Of a stretch of 64,000 bases of DNA, positions 33,857 through 41,964 are shown piece after piece. How positions within the stretch are numbered: position 1 is the stretch's first letter; every line of letters starts with the position of its first letter. The stretch is from JAIMBK01 sp040755975. GTDB taxonomy: Bacteria; Bacillota; Desulfotomaculia; Desulfotomaculales; Nap2-2B. Where the stretch lies: contig JBFLZY010000002.1 of NCBI GenBank assembly GCA_040755975.1, positions 35,795-99,794 of the forward strand. The letters are read 5' to 3'. Both the position numbers and the translations under genes were made by a program. The notes beneath the pieces were generated by a model. That model was not told the DNA's origin. It did no database searches and saw only the letters and a list, made by a program, of their open reading frames with translations.

Positions 33857-34296
33857 AGACCTCACCCTGAATAAACACCCCAAACAAAAGATAAGGAGGA
33901 TCGTCAAGCTCCTGCACTATCTTGCAGAAAACTGGGCGGGAATTATTGCCTCGCCGGGAGCCAAACGTCTGGGGAGAGGGGCAAAACCAGCACAATTTGG
34001 CCCGGCGGATGAACGTCTGGGCGCCCGGTGGACAGTCTCCGGGGGAGACCGCATGGCCCGTGTTTTGGCCGTAAAGGCTAACGGGGAGCTTAAGCCACTA
34101 CGTCTTGCGCTGGCCGGTCCAGAACCAGAAATTAAAAGAATGCACGCAGGTAGTCAGGAGTCGCAAAACGAAACTCGCGGATGTGGAGAAGTGGTTAAGA
34201 GCATCCCTGCCTGCGCTAAAAGGGCCATTTGCTGACCGGCCGTGGATCAAGTATGTTTTATGGGAACTCAGCAGGCCTTCTGTTCTTCTGGGGTAG
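33857..34296 (+). mobile_element. ISLre2-like (UPF0236) transposase remnant
   Basis: Without a start codon, the frame from 33860 reads NKHPKQKIRRIVKLLHYLAE and continues open to TGA near 34233. The part DERLGARWTVSGGDRMARVL resembles the C-terminal block of ISLre2-family transposases (family pattern 'SRPMGWS..G...MA.LR'). A second frame, open from about 34067 to TAG 34294, carries ADVEKWLRASLPALKGPFAD and could continue the same protein after a frameshift. Upstream two thirds of the element and its ends are not recognisable. Assignment rests on pattern memory only. Confidence 0.5.
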
Positions 34297-34349
34297 CTTG
34301 TTCCCCGATGAGCCTCTGAAGGGTTTAAAAAGGCGGCGCCGAAGGGAAG

Positions 34350-34479
34350 CCTTGACAGCCGGGGACCCCGCAGGTGGTACAATGGTTTTGGCGAGGGGGC
34401 AGTTGATTCTTGATTGCTTGTTCCCCGGAGCCGCCCCCTCGGTGCTTAAACTTAACCACCTGCGGGGTGGCTGTCAAGG
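34350..34479. repeat. 130-bp dumbbell palindrome
   Basis: Outer arms CCTTGACAGCC (34350-34360) plus ACCCCGCAGGTGGT (34365-34378) are matched perfectly by ACCACCTGCGGGGT (34455-34468) and GGCTGTCAAGG (34469-34479), with a GGGG bulge at 34361-34364. Inside, CGAGGGGGC (34392-34400) pairs with GCCCCCTCG (34433-34441). The left arm includes TTGACA (34352-34357) and TACAAT (34378-34383). It lies between two transposon remnants and could be an element end or cruciform-forming repeat. Confidence 0.65.
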
Positions 34480-34556
34480 CCGCCGCCGAAAGTTACTGTT
34501 TTAAACGGTGGGGTCTCGCGACTTAAAAAATTTTTCGGGGAGTTACCTACTGGATC

Positions 34557-34970
34557 TTGACACGGAGGGGGGATGAATGGCGGCTTGGTATTCTCCTCCG
34601 TCCGTGCTATAATTTAAGCAGACGGAGAAGATGTTAAATGCAGACGGTAAACCTCAAGGCGAAGCTCCTGCCTCCCAATAAAGGCAAACTGGAGATGATG
34701 ACCCGTGTGCTGGACACCTATCGCCAGGCGTGCCTCCTGGTTCCTGGAACAGGCCGGAGCCCTAAACACCACCAGCCGTGCCCACCTGAACCGTCAGACC
34801 TACCGGCAGGCATGTGAGCTGTTCGACCTCAATCGGGGGACGCTCCAGTGCGCCAAGCTCAAAGCGCCCGCAAACCGGGGAATGCCAGCTAACCTGCGGC
34901 GAAAGCCGCCGTCCTGCGACGGGATGCCCCCTAATTTATTGGGGGGGGGGGGGGGGAGTCACTCAGGCTA
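34557..34970 (+). mobile_element. IS200/IS605-type element remnant, internally deleted
   Basis: A tnpB start region with its own promoter (TTGGTA 34585-34590, 17 nt, TATAAT 34608-34613) and a left-end hairpin (ACGGAGG 34562-34568 with CCTCCGT 34596-34602) is joined directly to a right-end-like sequence holding small hairpins (GCGGCGAAAGCCGC near 34906-34919, CGTCCTGCGACG after it) and the CTAATTTATT tail. Most of tnpB is missing. Ends with a run of 16 G at 34941-34956. Confidence 0.6.
34638..34865 (+). pseudogene. tnpB (IS605 OrfB) N-terminal fragment, frameshifted
   Basis: ATG 34638 reads MQTVNLKAKLLPPNKGKLEM, then a one-base insertion near 34732-34735 shifts the frame; the restored frame gives SWFLEQAGALNTTSRAHLNR and TYRQACELFDLNRGTLQCA. 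This is the N-terminal 75 residues of a TnpB-like nuclease. The rest of the gene, including the RuvC-like catalytic domain, is deleted. Confidence 0.65.
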
Positions 34971-35003
34971 ACTTTATTTTAATATAAGGGGGAGGTGGAA
35001 AAG

Positions 35004-35192
35004 ATGCCCGTCATCACGTTAAACGGTCCGAAGCTGACCAAAGAACAGAAAGCGGAAATCGTCAAATTATTTACCGAAGCGGCAAGCAAAGTAACCAATA
35101 TTCCGGCGCAGGCTTTTATTGTCCAGATTCAGGAAATGGACCGGGAAAATGTAGGCGTTGGCGGGGTTTTACTCGCCGACAAAGACAAATAA
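35004..35192 (+). CDS. 4-oxalocrotonate tautomerase-family protein
   Basis: 62 aa, the canonical 4-OT length. MPVITLNGPKLTKEQKAEIV gives the catalytic N-terminal Pro after Met removal. The Arg used by many 4-OTs near residue 11 is replaced by Lys (KLTKEQK), and residue 39 lies in QIQEMDRENVGVGG. ATG 35004 follows GGAGGTGG. An isolated gene; its substrate is unknown. Confidence 0.85.
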   Translation: MPVITLNGPKLTKEQKAEIVKLFTEAASKVTNIPAQAFIVQIQEMDRENVGVGGVLLADKDK

Positions 35193-35261
35193 ATTGCTAG
35201 CGCTTGGTTCGGTTGCCTGTTTTCTTCACAATATGTTTTTTATATTTTGATCTTTTGGAAA

Positions 35262-35295
35262 GATTGAACTCCCCGATTTATTGGGGAGTTCAATC
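35262..35295. terminator. Palindromic terminator-like hairpin
   Basis: Perfect 13-bp inverted repeat GATTGAACTCCCC (35262-35274) and GGGGAGTTCAATC (35283-35295) with an 8-nt loop, after the tautomerase gene. No strong T-run follows; it may act as a bidirectional terminator or stabiliser between convergent genes. Confidence 0.5.
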
Positions 35296-35435
35296 CTGCT
35301 TAATTTCCCCGGCTTTTTTCCTTAATTGTAATCGGTTTCACTCTAAAGCGAAAGGCGATGCCAGGGGGCAGGCGTCGGAACTTAATCAGGAGTTCCTTTG
35401 AGAATATCCTTAAATCGAGGAGTATGCGTTTGGAC

Positions 35436-35969
35436 TTAGGTTTGTTTAAAGGTTTCATAAAATACCGTATCTTTTAAAGGCTTGCGGGCTGAATCATGTC
35501 TGTCCGGCGAAGGGCTTTCTCCGGCCGCATATCCAATAGCCAGAATATTTACAGGCTCGACGTTGTCGGGGATGTTGAATTCTTTTCTCAATACGTCAGG
35601 CTTGAAGTAACAAATCCAGACCGTTCCCAGCCCCAATTCGGTGGCCTGGAGCATCATGTGGTCTGTTACAATGCTGGCGTCAATATCCACAGTGCTTTTG
35701 TTGTCAAAGGGTCTTTTCCAGGCGCTGTTGTGGTCTGCGCAAACAATAATGGCCAGGGGAGCATCATACACGTTGGCGGCCTTTTTTAGCTTCTCCAGAC
35801 CGGCCTTTTCGCGCACCACAATCAGGCGCTGGGGCTGGTAATTGACAGCCGTGGGGGCAACCCTGCCGGCTTCCAGGATCTTCATTAGCTTTTCTTCCTC
35901 TACCTGCCTTGCTTCATACTTCCTCACGGAATATCTTCTTTTTGCCAGTTCCAAAAAGCTCACTTTCAT
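35436..35969 (-). CDS. Nitroreductase-family protein
   Basis: 177 aa FMN-dependent oxidoreductase. RRYSVRKYEARQVEEEKL and VAPTAVNYQPQRLIVVRE contain the FMN-binding residues; LGLGTVWICYFKPDVLRKEF is the C-terminal family motif. ATG 35969 has AAAGG upstream on the minus strand; TTG 35972 is an alternative. Only about 30 % similar by eye to the nitroreductase at 12.9 kb. Function not specified. Confidence 0.86.
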   Translation of the reverse strand: MKVSFLELAKRRYSVRKYEARQVEEEKLMKILEAGRVAPTAVNYQPQRLIVVREKAGLEKLKKAANVYDAPLAIIVCADHNSAWKRPFDNKSTVDIDASIVTDHMMLQATELGLGTVWICYFKPDVLRKEFNIPDNVEPVNILAIGYAAGESPSPDRHDSARKPLKDTVFYETFKQT

Positions 35970-36207
35970 CAATCCTTTCTGAATCTAAAATGATCATCAT
36001 ATTTATTATATAGCTGCAATAAACCCCTTTTTTCAACCATTTTGTCACAGGTCTCGACCGGCCCGAATTTCCGGCCAGAACGCCGGGAAAGTTTTTCCCG
36101 GGCAGGAAATTTTATTTTCGGGGAGAATAATTAAAAAGTTAAGCAATTTTTTCCCGAGGGCGATCCCGGCCCGTCATTCCAACATCCTAAGAAAGAGGAG
36201 GAGGCTA

Positions 36208-36636
36208 ATGAGCTTAAAGGAAATCATCGAATTTGCGAACCAGAATCCTGTTTGCTATGTAGCGACCGCGGAAGGGGATCAACCGAGAGTCAGGGGTTTT
36301 TCCATGTGGTTTGCGGACGAAACCGGCTTTTACTTTCAAACAGGTACACCGAAACGCATCTACGAGCAACTGATGAAAAACCCTAAAATAGAAGTCTGCT
36401 TTTATGCCCAGGGACCTTCTCCGGGACCGGGTAAAATGTTGAGAGTTTCGGGTACGGTAGAGTTCATCAATGATATAGACTTGAAGAAAAGGGTGATGAG
36501 CGAGAGACCTTTTCTAAAAGCCATGGGCTACGATTATGATTCCCTGGTGATATTCCGCATCTCTAGGGGTGAAGCGTATTTCTGGACGAGGGAAAACAGT
36601 TTGAAGGAAAAGGAGATCCAAACTGTGAAGTTCTAG
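36208..36636 (+). CDS. Pyridoxamine 5'-phosphate oxidase-family (split-barrel flavin-binding) protein
   Basis: 142 aa. CYVATAEGDQPRVRGFSMWF at the N-terminus and GTPKRIYEQLMKNPKIEVCF are typical of the small FMN/F420-type split-barrel proteins. AGGAGGAGG precedes the ATG. Not a true PdxH (too short and lacking the C-terminal dimer region). Divergent from the nitroreductase, with which it may share a redox or detoxification role. Confidence 0.85.
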   Translation: MSLKEIIEFANQNPVCYVATAEGDQPRVRGFSMWFADETGFYFQTGTPKRIYEQLMKNPKIEVCFYAQGPSPGPGKMLRVSGTVEFINDIDLKKRVMSERPFLKAMGYDYDSLVIFRISRGEAYFWTRENSLKEKEIQTVKF

Positions 36637-36749
36637 TGAGTTTTTGCCCTGGGTGGGAAAAAAGCCTGGGAGCCTGTTATAAATAACCGCCTGGGATAAA
36701 GCATAGTAGATGCTGTCTTGGGGGAAAACACCCCTTGGCGGAAGGTGTT

Positions 36750-36962
36750 TCAATATCTAACCACCGCCCCAGGGAAAAGATCTGTGCGCAGGTAATCTTC
36801 CGGTTCCGTGCTGAGGAGCCTGACCACCCTTCCTCTGCCGGAACCGGTATCCTCAATGATTAGAGGGATTCCTTCCCAAAATACCAGACGGGTTACCGGT
36901 TGTTTCATCTCTTCAAAGCCTTCCGTAACCAGCTCCAGCGGCATGGGCGTGTATAAAATCAT
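36750..36962 (-). CDS. YlzJ-like protein
   Basis: 70 aa, starts MILYTPMPLELVTEGFEEMK and includes GIPLIIEDTGSGRGRVVRLL. Small protein of the YlzJ-like family, found next to tepA in spore-forming Firmicutes. It lies 66 nt downstream of the tepA stop on the same strand. Function unknown. Confidence 0.78.
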   Translation of the reverse strand: MILYTPMPLELVTEGFEEMKQPVTRLVFWEGIPLIIEDTGSGRGRVVRLLSTEPEDYLRTDLFPGAVVRY

Positions 36963-37028
36963 CCGGTTTGCACCTTCTTAACTTTTTTCTTAAATAAATC
37001 CGGCCAGCTTTATTGCGGCGGGGCAAAA

Positions 37029-37889
37029 TTACGCCGGCGCCCCGGCGTTTTGCTTTTGCTCCTCGATCATCGCCTTTAGTTTGCTTACCGCCTGCCCGAC
37101 GCTGCCCACCTCGTCGATCAGCCCGCATTCCACCGCTTCCCTGCCGATCAGCACCGTGCCGATGTCCCTGGCCAGCTCCCCGCTCCTGAACATCATTTCC
37201 CGGAAGGCGGCCTCGCTGATCCGGGAGTGCTCGACGATAAAACGCACCACCCTGTCCTGCATTTTCTCTAAATATTCCCACGTCTGGGGCACGCCGATGA
37301 TCAAGCCGTTTAGCCGGATGGGGTGGATGGTCATGCTGGCGGTATGGGTAATAAAGGAATATCTGGCTGATACTGCCACTGGTACACCGATGCTATGCCC
37401 CCCGCCCAGCACGATGGAAACCGTGGGCTTGGAGAGGCCGGCAATCATCTCGGCGATGGCCAGCCCCGCTTCCACATCGCCGCCGACGGTATTTAAAACC
37501 ACCAACACCCCTTCAATTTCCGGGCTCTGTTCCAGGGCTACCAGTTGCGGCAGGAGGTGTTCGTACTTGGTCGTTTTGTTCTGGGGCGGTAAAACCAGGT
37601 GCCCTTCGATCTGGCCGACGATGGTCAGGCAATGGATATTGCTTTTAATCTCCGGCAGCGTATTCGTCCCCAGTTCCTTTAACGCCTGCATGCTTTCCTT
37701 ACGCTGCCCCTGAACGCGTTTTGGCGCCGGCGGACCGCCGGGGTGGGGAAGCTCGGGCCGCTTTGGCTCCTCTCCGGGTTCTTCCGGCGGTTGCCCAGGG
37801 TCATACTCAGGAGCAAATCCAGGTTCAAGATCAGGATCGGGCGGAAACTCCTCCTGGTTGAGCAGGCGCTTCCCGGACTCTCCAGGCAT
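37029..37889 (-). CDS. tepA: ClpP-fold serine protease-like protein, TepA/translocation-enhancing type
   Basis: 286 aa. After a Pro/Glu-rich N-terminal region of about 65 residues (PPEEPGEEPKRPELPHPGG) comes a ClpP/crotonase-fold domain: VLVVLNTVGGDVEAGLAIAE near residues 132-151, then GGGHSIGVPVAVSARYSF with the nucleophile-position Ser, and SMTIHPIRLNGLIIGVPQTW. TepA-type proteins belong to the ClpP family and are sporulation- or secretion-associated in Bacillus. AAGGAGAGGG lies just upstream of the ATG. A broken duplicate lies 3.3 kb away. Confidence 0.83.
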   Translation of the reverse strand: MPGESGKRLLNQEEFPPDPDLEPGFAPEYDPGQPPEEPGEEPKRPELPHPGGPPAPKRVQGQRKESMQALKELGTNTLPEIKSNIHCLTIVGQIEGHLVLPPQNKTTKYEHLLPQLVALEQSPEIEGVLVVLNTVGGDVEAGLAIAEMIAGLSKPTVSIVLGGGHSIGVPVAVSARYSFITHTASMTIHPIRLNGLIIGVPQTWEYLEKMQDRVVRFIVEHSRISEAAFREMMFRSGELARDIGTVLIGREAVECGLIDEVGSVGQAVSKLKAMIEEQKQNAGAPA

Positions 37890-38009
37890 AGATCCCTCTC
37901 CTTAAAAACCGTTTGTTTTAGTATGGTCGAAAAGGAGAAAAATACTCTGCGGTAAAAATGAAAATGCAGGCAGGATATTGATGGGAAAAAGTACTGGAAT
38001 TTTTTAGAA

Positions 38010-38039
38010 TTGACAATTCCCGGGACGTTTATTTATAAT
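38010..38039 (+). promoter_or_regulatory. Sigma-A-type promoter for the glycosyltransferase-debranching genes
   Basis: TTGACA (38010-38015), 18-nt spacer, TATAAT (38034-38039). It lies in the 389-nt gap between divergent tepA and the glycosyltransferase gene, leaving a leader of about 230 nt. Shortly before the start codon AAGGGCCCGG (38222-38231) pairs with CCGGGCCTT (38246-38254), 9 nt ahead of the GGAGGTG site, so the leader could modulate expression. Confidence 0.65.
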
Positions 38040-38278
38040 TATGATCGCTTGACGGTTGCCTGTTGCCCTTTTTTATCCTAAGCTTATTTTTATCCTTATA
38101 TAACCCTTTCTTCTGTAACCATTCTTCCTGTCAGAGTACCCGTTTCTGGCCGCCGGAAGGATAGGTTTCAAAATCCCTCGCCAACCTATCCATAGTAATG
38201 AAGTATGGCAGCTCTCGATCAAAGGGCCCGGCGGGAGTTTCAAATCCGGGCCTTAAATTTGTTGGAGGTGATTGCCTG

Positions 38279-39496
38279 ATGAAAGTTGCCATGCTGCATT
38301 GGGCCTTTCCTCCCATCATTGGCGGGGTGGAAAGCCATCTGGCCATGTTGGGTCCGGAGCTGGTCCGTTTTGGTTGTCAGGTAAGCCTGCTCACCGGTTC
38401 AGTAAATGGTGCGGAAAAAGAATACGTCTGGCAGGGAATGAAAATTTACCGGCGCAATTTATTTGACCTGAACAATCTTAATCCGTCTTTGCTGAGGCAA
38501 AAGGCAAAAGAAATAACGGAGGAAGTCGGGCGTTTTATCGAAAAAGAAAAACCGGACATCATCCACGCCCACAACATGCACTACTTCAGCCCGGAGCACG
38601 CCGACGCTTTGTTTGCCGTGAAAAACAGCCTGGATATTCCTCTGGTCCTGACGGCTCACAACGTCTGGGCGGACGATTTGTGGACGCAGTTTAACGCCCG
38701 GGCGCACTACTGGGACGCAGTTATCGCAGTGAGTCATTATATCAAAAGAGAGCTGGTCAGGGCGGGTTATCCGGACAAAAGAATTACCGTTATTCACCAC
38801 GGCATTGATCTTGAACTCTTCAAGCCGGACAGGGATGATTCAGCAGCCGGCAAAACGTTTTCCCAATTTGCCGGGCGGCGGGTAATTTTTCACCCGGCGC
38901 GCATGAGCCTGGCCAAAGGCTCCCATATCAGCGTCCAGGCATTGGCGCAAATCAGGGAGCGTTTCCCCGACGTGCTGCTGGTTCTTGCCGGGACCGAGAA
39001 AACCGTAGACTGGGGCAGTTACCAGGGCGAAGAGGTAAGCCGGATCAAAAATTTGGTTGCGGAACTCGGCCTGGCCGGGCACGTTTATATAGAATTTTTT
39101 CCGTGGGAGAAAATGCCCCTGGTATACCGGGACGCGGAAATATGTATTTATCCTTCTTGTTTTGAAGAGCCCTTCGGGCTGGTGATGCTGGAAGCCATGG
39201 CCTCGGCAAAGCCGATTGTGGTCAGCCGCGCGGGCGGGATGCCGGAGGTGGTTAAAGACCGCGTGTGCGGATTTGTGGTTCCGATGAATGACCCGCGGGA
39301 GCTGGCCGGGCGATGCTGCCAGTTGCTCGCCGAGCCGGCCCTGGCCCGGCAGATGGGCGAAACAGGGCGGAAAATAGCGCAAAAAAGCTATCCCAAGGAA
39401 TTGATGGCCGCCCGGACGCTGCACGTCTACGGAGATCTCCTCTCCTTTTACTGGCGGAGACGGGGTTCCTCCGCCGGGAAGAAGTTCATTGCCTGA
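38279..39496 (+). CDS. Glycosyltransferase, GT4 family
   Basis: 405 aa GT-B fold enzyme. N-terminal MKVAMLHWAFPPIIGGVESH is the acceptor-domain start. HHGIDLELFKP near residues 185-195 and the donor-binding E-x7-E motif EEPFGLVMLEAMASAKPIVV near 296-315 place it among retaining GT4 enzymes using nucleotide sugars. ATG 38279 follows GGAGGTG by 8 nt; the longer frame from 38198 is rejected. The neighbouring debranching-type enzyme suggests a storage or compatible-solute glucan pathway (inference). Confidence 0.88.
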   Translation: MKVAMLHWAFPPIIGGVESHLAMLGPELVRFGCQVSLLTGSVNGAEKEYVWQGMKIYRRNLFDLNNLNPSLLRQKAKEITEEVGRFIEKEKPDIIHAHNMHYFSPEHADALFAVKNSLDIPLVLTAHNVWADDLWTQFNARAHYWDAVIAVSHYIKRELVRAGYPDKRITVIHHGIDLELFKPDRDDSAAGKTFSQFAGRRVIFHPARMSLAKGSHISVQALAQIRERFPDVLLVLAGTEKTVDWGSYQGEEVSRIKNLVAELGLAGHVYIEFFPWEKMPLVYRDAEICIYPSCFEEPFGLVMLEAMASAKPIVVSRAGGMPEVVKDRVCGFVVPMNDPRELAGRCCQLLAEPALARQMGETGRKIAQKSYPKELMAARTLHVYGDLLSFYWRRRGSSAGKKFIA

Positions 39497-39535
39497 ATAG
39501 TTACGGCAACATTTTTCAAGAACAGGGGATTTTTG

Positions 39536-41707
39536 GTGTTGGAGATAACTTGTTTTACCGAGGCAGTAAATACACCGTCTACGGTGGAAGTTTTAAAGGA
39601 CGGCGAGTTGTTTGTAACTTCCCAGCCTAACGGCGAAATATCCTGCACGTCCCATCCGGGCCTGGGCCTGTATTACCAGGACACCAGGTTTCTCAGTTGT
39701 TTAAAAATATACCTGGACAACCAGCCAACTGTTTTCCTTTCCTCTTCCATCAGGGAAAGTCACTTTGCGCAGTTTGAGCTCACCAACCCTCCTTTGCCAA
39801 AAAGCGGTACGCTCGTTCCGGCGCAGACCCTGCACATCAGGATGCTGCGCGTCCTTGACGGCGCCCTTTTGCAACGGTTGCGGTTGATTAACTTTAACTC
39901 GTGGCGGATGGATTTGCAACTGGAAGTGGAACTGGCGGCGGATTTTCTCGATATCTTTGAAATCCGCGGGTTTGCCAGAGGCTCCCGGGGGGAGTTGTAC
40001 GCTCCCGCGCCAACTCCGGACGGCGTTCTTTTCAGTTACCGGGGGCTGGACGACGTCCGGCGGTACACCCTGGTTTCCTTTTTTCCTTACCCGGACGAGC
40101 TTAAAATAGACGGTTTGGCGGCCAGGACCAGGTTTTCTTTGAGCCTGCCGCCGGGCAAAAAAGTTTACCTGTACATGCAGGCCAGGCCGTTTGTCGGGAG
40201 AAGGCCGAGACCTTCTCCGGGAAAAGGAAAGTACGGGGTCAATACCGTTTTCCGCAAGGCGGTGAAAAGAAAATATCTCGGTTACCAGCAATGGAAAGAA
40301 GAGTGCACTTCTTTTGCCAGCGATAACCTGTTTATTGCCGAGATGCTCCAGCGCGCCATTACTGATCTCTATTCATTGCGCACCACCTATCCTCACCTGG
40401 GGACCATCGTTCAGGCCGGGGTACCCTGGTATGCAGCCCCTTTCGGCCGGGATGCCCTGATCGTCGGCTGGCAGACCCTGTTGATTAATCCGGCCATCGC
40501 CGCCGAAACGTTGTATTTTCTTGCCGCTCTGCAGGGGAAAGAAGACAACCCCTGGCGCGATGAGGAGCCGGGGAAAATTTTGCACGAACTAAGAAGGGGG
40601 GAACTGGCCTCCTGCGGGGAAATCCCCCACACCCCCTATTACGGAAGCGTAGACGCCACCCTCTGGTTTATTATTTTGTTGTCCGAAACGTACCGCTGGA
40701 CGGGCGACCGGGCTCTGCTGGAGAAACTTGCCCCCAACCTCGCTGCCGCTCTGCAGTGGTGCAGCGATTACGGGGATGCCGACGGGGACGGCTTTATTGA
40801 ATACGCCTGCCGCTCGGCGAAAGGTTTGCCGAACCAGGGGTGGAAGGATTCCTGGGACGGGGTCATCGACCTGGAAGGGAACATTCCTAAAGGGCCGATT
40901 GCCCTGGTGGAAGTGCAGGCGTATTATTACCTGGCGCTGCTGCGCGCAGCCGAGATGTTGCGTGCCCTGGACAGAAACGGGCCGGCCGGAGAGGCAGAAA
41001 ACCTGGCGAAAAAGTTACGGGAGAAGTTTTTAAAGGCTTTCTGGCTGGAAGAGGAAAAATTTTTGGCCTTTGCCCTGGATGGCGATAAAAAACCGCTTAC
41101 CACCCCCGTTTCCAATCCCGGGCACTGCCTGTTTACAGGTATATTACCGGACGAAATGGCCAAAACTGTCGCCAGGCGCTTGTTTAAGACCGATCTGTAT
41201 TCGGGGTGGGGCATCCGGACGATGAGCAAAGCAGTCAAACCTTACAACCCGATGAGTTACCATAACGGCTCCGTTTGGCCCCACGACAACGCCATCATTG
41301 CCTATGGCTTAAGGACCCTCAATTTATTTAATTTGCTGGAACAGGTAATTACCAATCTTTTTGAGGCCGCCATGTATTTCCCGTACCACCGGCTGCCGGA
41401 AGTTTTCTGCGGTTTTACCCGGCGGCAGGAAGGCGGACCGGTCCTCTATCCCACCGCCTGCAATCCCCAGGCCTGGGCGGTAGGCACCATTCCTCTGCTG
41501 GTTCAGATTATGCTGGGTATTTTCTGCCGCCGCCAGGAAGTACACATTTGCAAGCCGGTTCTTCCTCCCTGGATCGGCGAAATGGTTATTCAAAATCTAA
41601 AGCTGAGTTCTGGTAAAGTCGACCTGGAGTTTACCCGCAAGCAGGGCAAGACGTACTGCGGCGTTTTAAAGACCACGGGGGAAGTGCGGGTGATTATTGA
41701 AACCTAG
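39536..41707 (+). CDS. Amylo-alpha-1,6-glucosidase / glycogen-debranching-type protein
   Basis: About 723 aa. N-terminal beta-sandwich (residues about 20-220; SCTSHPGLGLYYQDTRFLSC is its conserved start) and a C-terminal (alpha/alpha)6 barrel with GVPWYAAPFGRDALIVGWQT, QGWKDSWDGV and SYHNGSVWPHDNAI, typical of the bacterial GDE_C/GH133-like family. GTG 39536 is preferred (AGGGGA 6 nt upstream) over TTG 39533 or 39539. It begins 39 nt after the glycosyltransferase and probably forms an operon with it. Substrate may be a glycogen-like or a short branched glucan. Confidence 0.85.
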   Translation: MLEITCFTEAVNTPSTVEVLKDGELFVTSQPNGEISCTSHPGLGLYYQDTRFLSCLKIYLDNQPTVFLSSSIRESHFAQFELTNPPLPKSGTLVPAQTLHIRMLRVLDGALLQRLRLINFNSWRMDLQLEVELAADFLDIFEIRGFARGSRGELYAPAPTPDGVLFSYRGLDDVRRYTLVSFFPYPDELKIDGLAARTRFSLSLPPGKKVYLYMQARPFVGRRPRPSPGKGKYGVNTVFRKAVKRKYLGYQQWKEECTSFASDNLFIAEMLQRAITDLYSLRTTYPHLGTIVQAGVPWYAAPFGRDALIVGWQTLLINPAIAAETLYFLAALQGKEDNPWRDEEPGKILHELRRGELASCGEIPHTPYYGSVDATLWFIILLSETYRWTGDRALLEKLAPNLAAALQWCSDYGDADGDGFIEYACRSAKGLPNQGWKDSWDGVIDLEGNIPKGPIALVEVQAYYYLALLRAAEMLRALDRNGPAGEAENLAKKLREKFLKAFWLEEEKFLAFALDGDKKPLTTPVSNPGHCLFTGILPDEMAKTVARRLFKTDLYSGWGIRTMSKAVKPYNPMSYHNGSVWPHDNAIIAYGLRTLNLFNLLEQVITNLFEAAMYFPYHRLPEVFCGFTRRQEGGPVLYPTACNPQAWAVGTIPLLVQIMLGIFCRRQEVHICKPVLPPWIGEMVIQNLKLSSGKVDLEFTRKQGKTYCGVLKTTGEVRVIIET

Positions 41708-41797
41708 TTGAAGAAACCCGGTTAAAGAAGGAAAGCGGGCAGCAACGTCGAAGTAACTGAAAGGGTTTTGCGTCACTGTTCAGCGAAAGCCGGGAGT

Positions 41798-41831
41798 GAG
41801 CGGTGACCCGGCACTCACTGCTCGGTTTTTC
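41798..41831 (+). terminator. Intrinsic terminator after the debranching gene
   Basis: GAGCGGTGA (41798-41806) pairs with TCACTGCTC (41815-41823) with one G.U pair and an 8-nt loop, followed by GGTTTTTCTCTTTTC. Confidence 0.75.
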
Positions 41832-41905
41832 TCTTTTCGTCACGCATAATCATGAGCAAGAAAAAGCATCAGGGGAAATCAAGGGTAACCATGTAAGTGC
41901 CGGGT
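41806..41905. repeat. Inverted ACCCGGCACT/AGTGCCGGGT pair
   Basis: ACCCGGCACT (41806-41815) and AGTGCCGGGT (41896-41905) are perfect 10-bp inverted repeats 80 nt apart. The same core recurs at 47000-47095 (spacing 76) and as a hairpin at 60700-60731. The left copy overlaps the terminator loop. Confidence 0.6.
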
Positions 41906-41964
41906 TAACTGAATATGGACGGTTTCGTAATGTTTCCACGGTTAAAATTAAAGCTGGTGAGTTT

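Noticed and set aside
41803..41964. 54-residue N-terminal extension of aroA
   Set aside because: Crosses a terminator and an inverted repeat and has no similarity to EPSP synthases.
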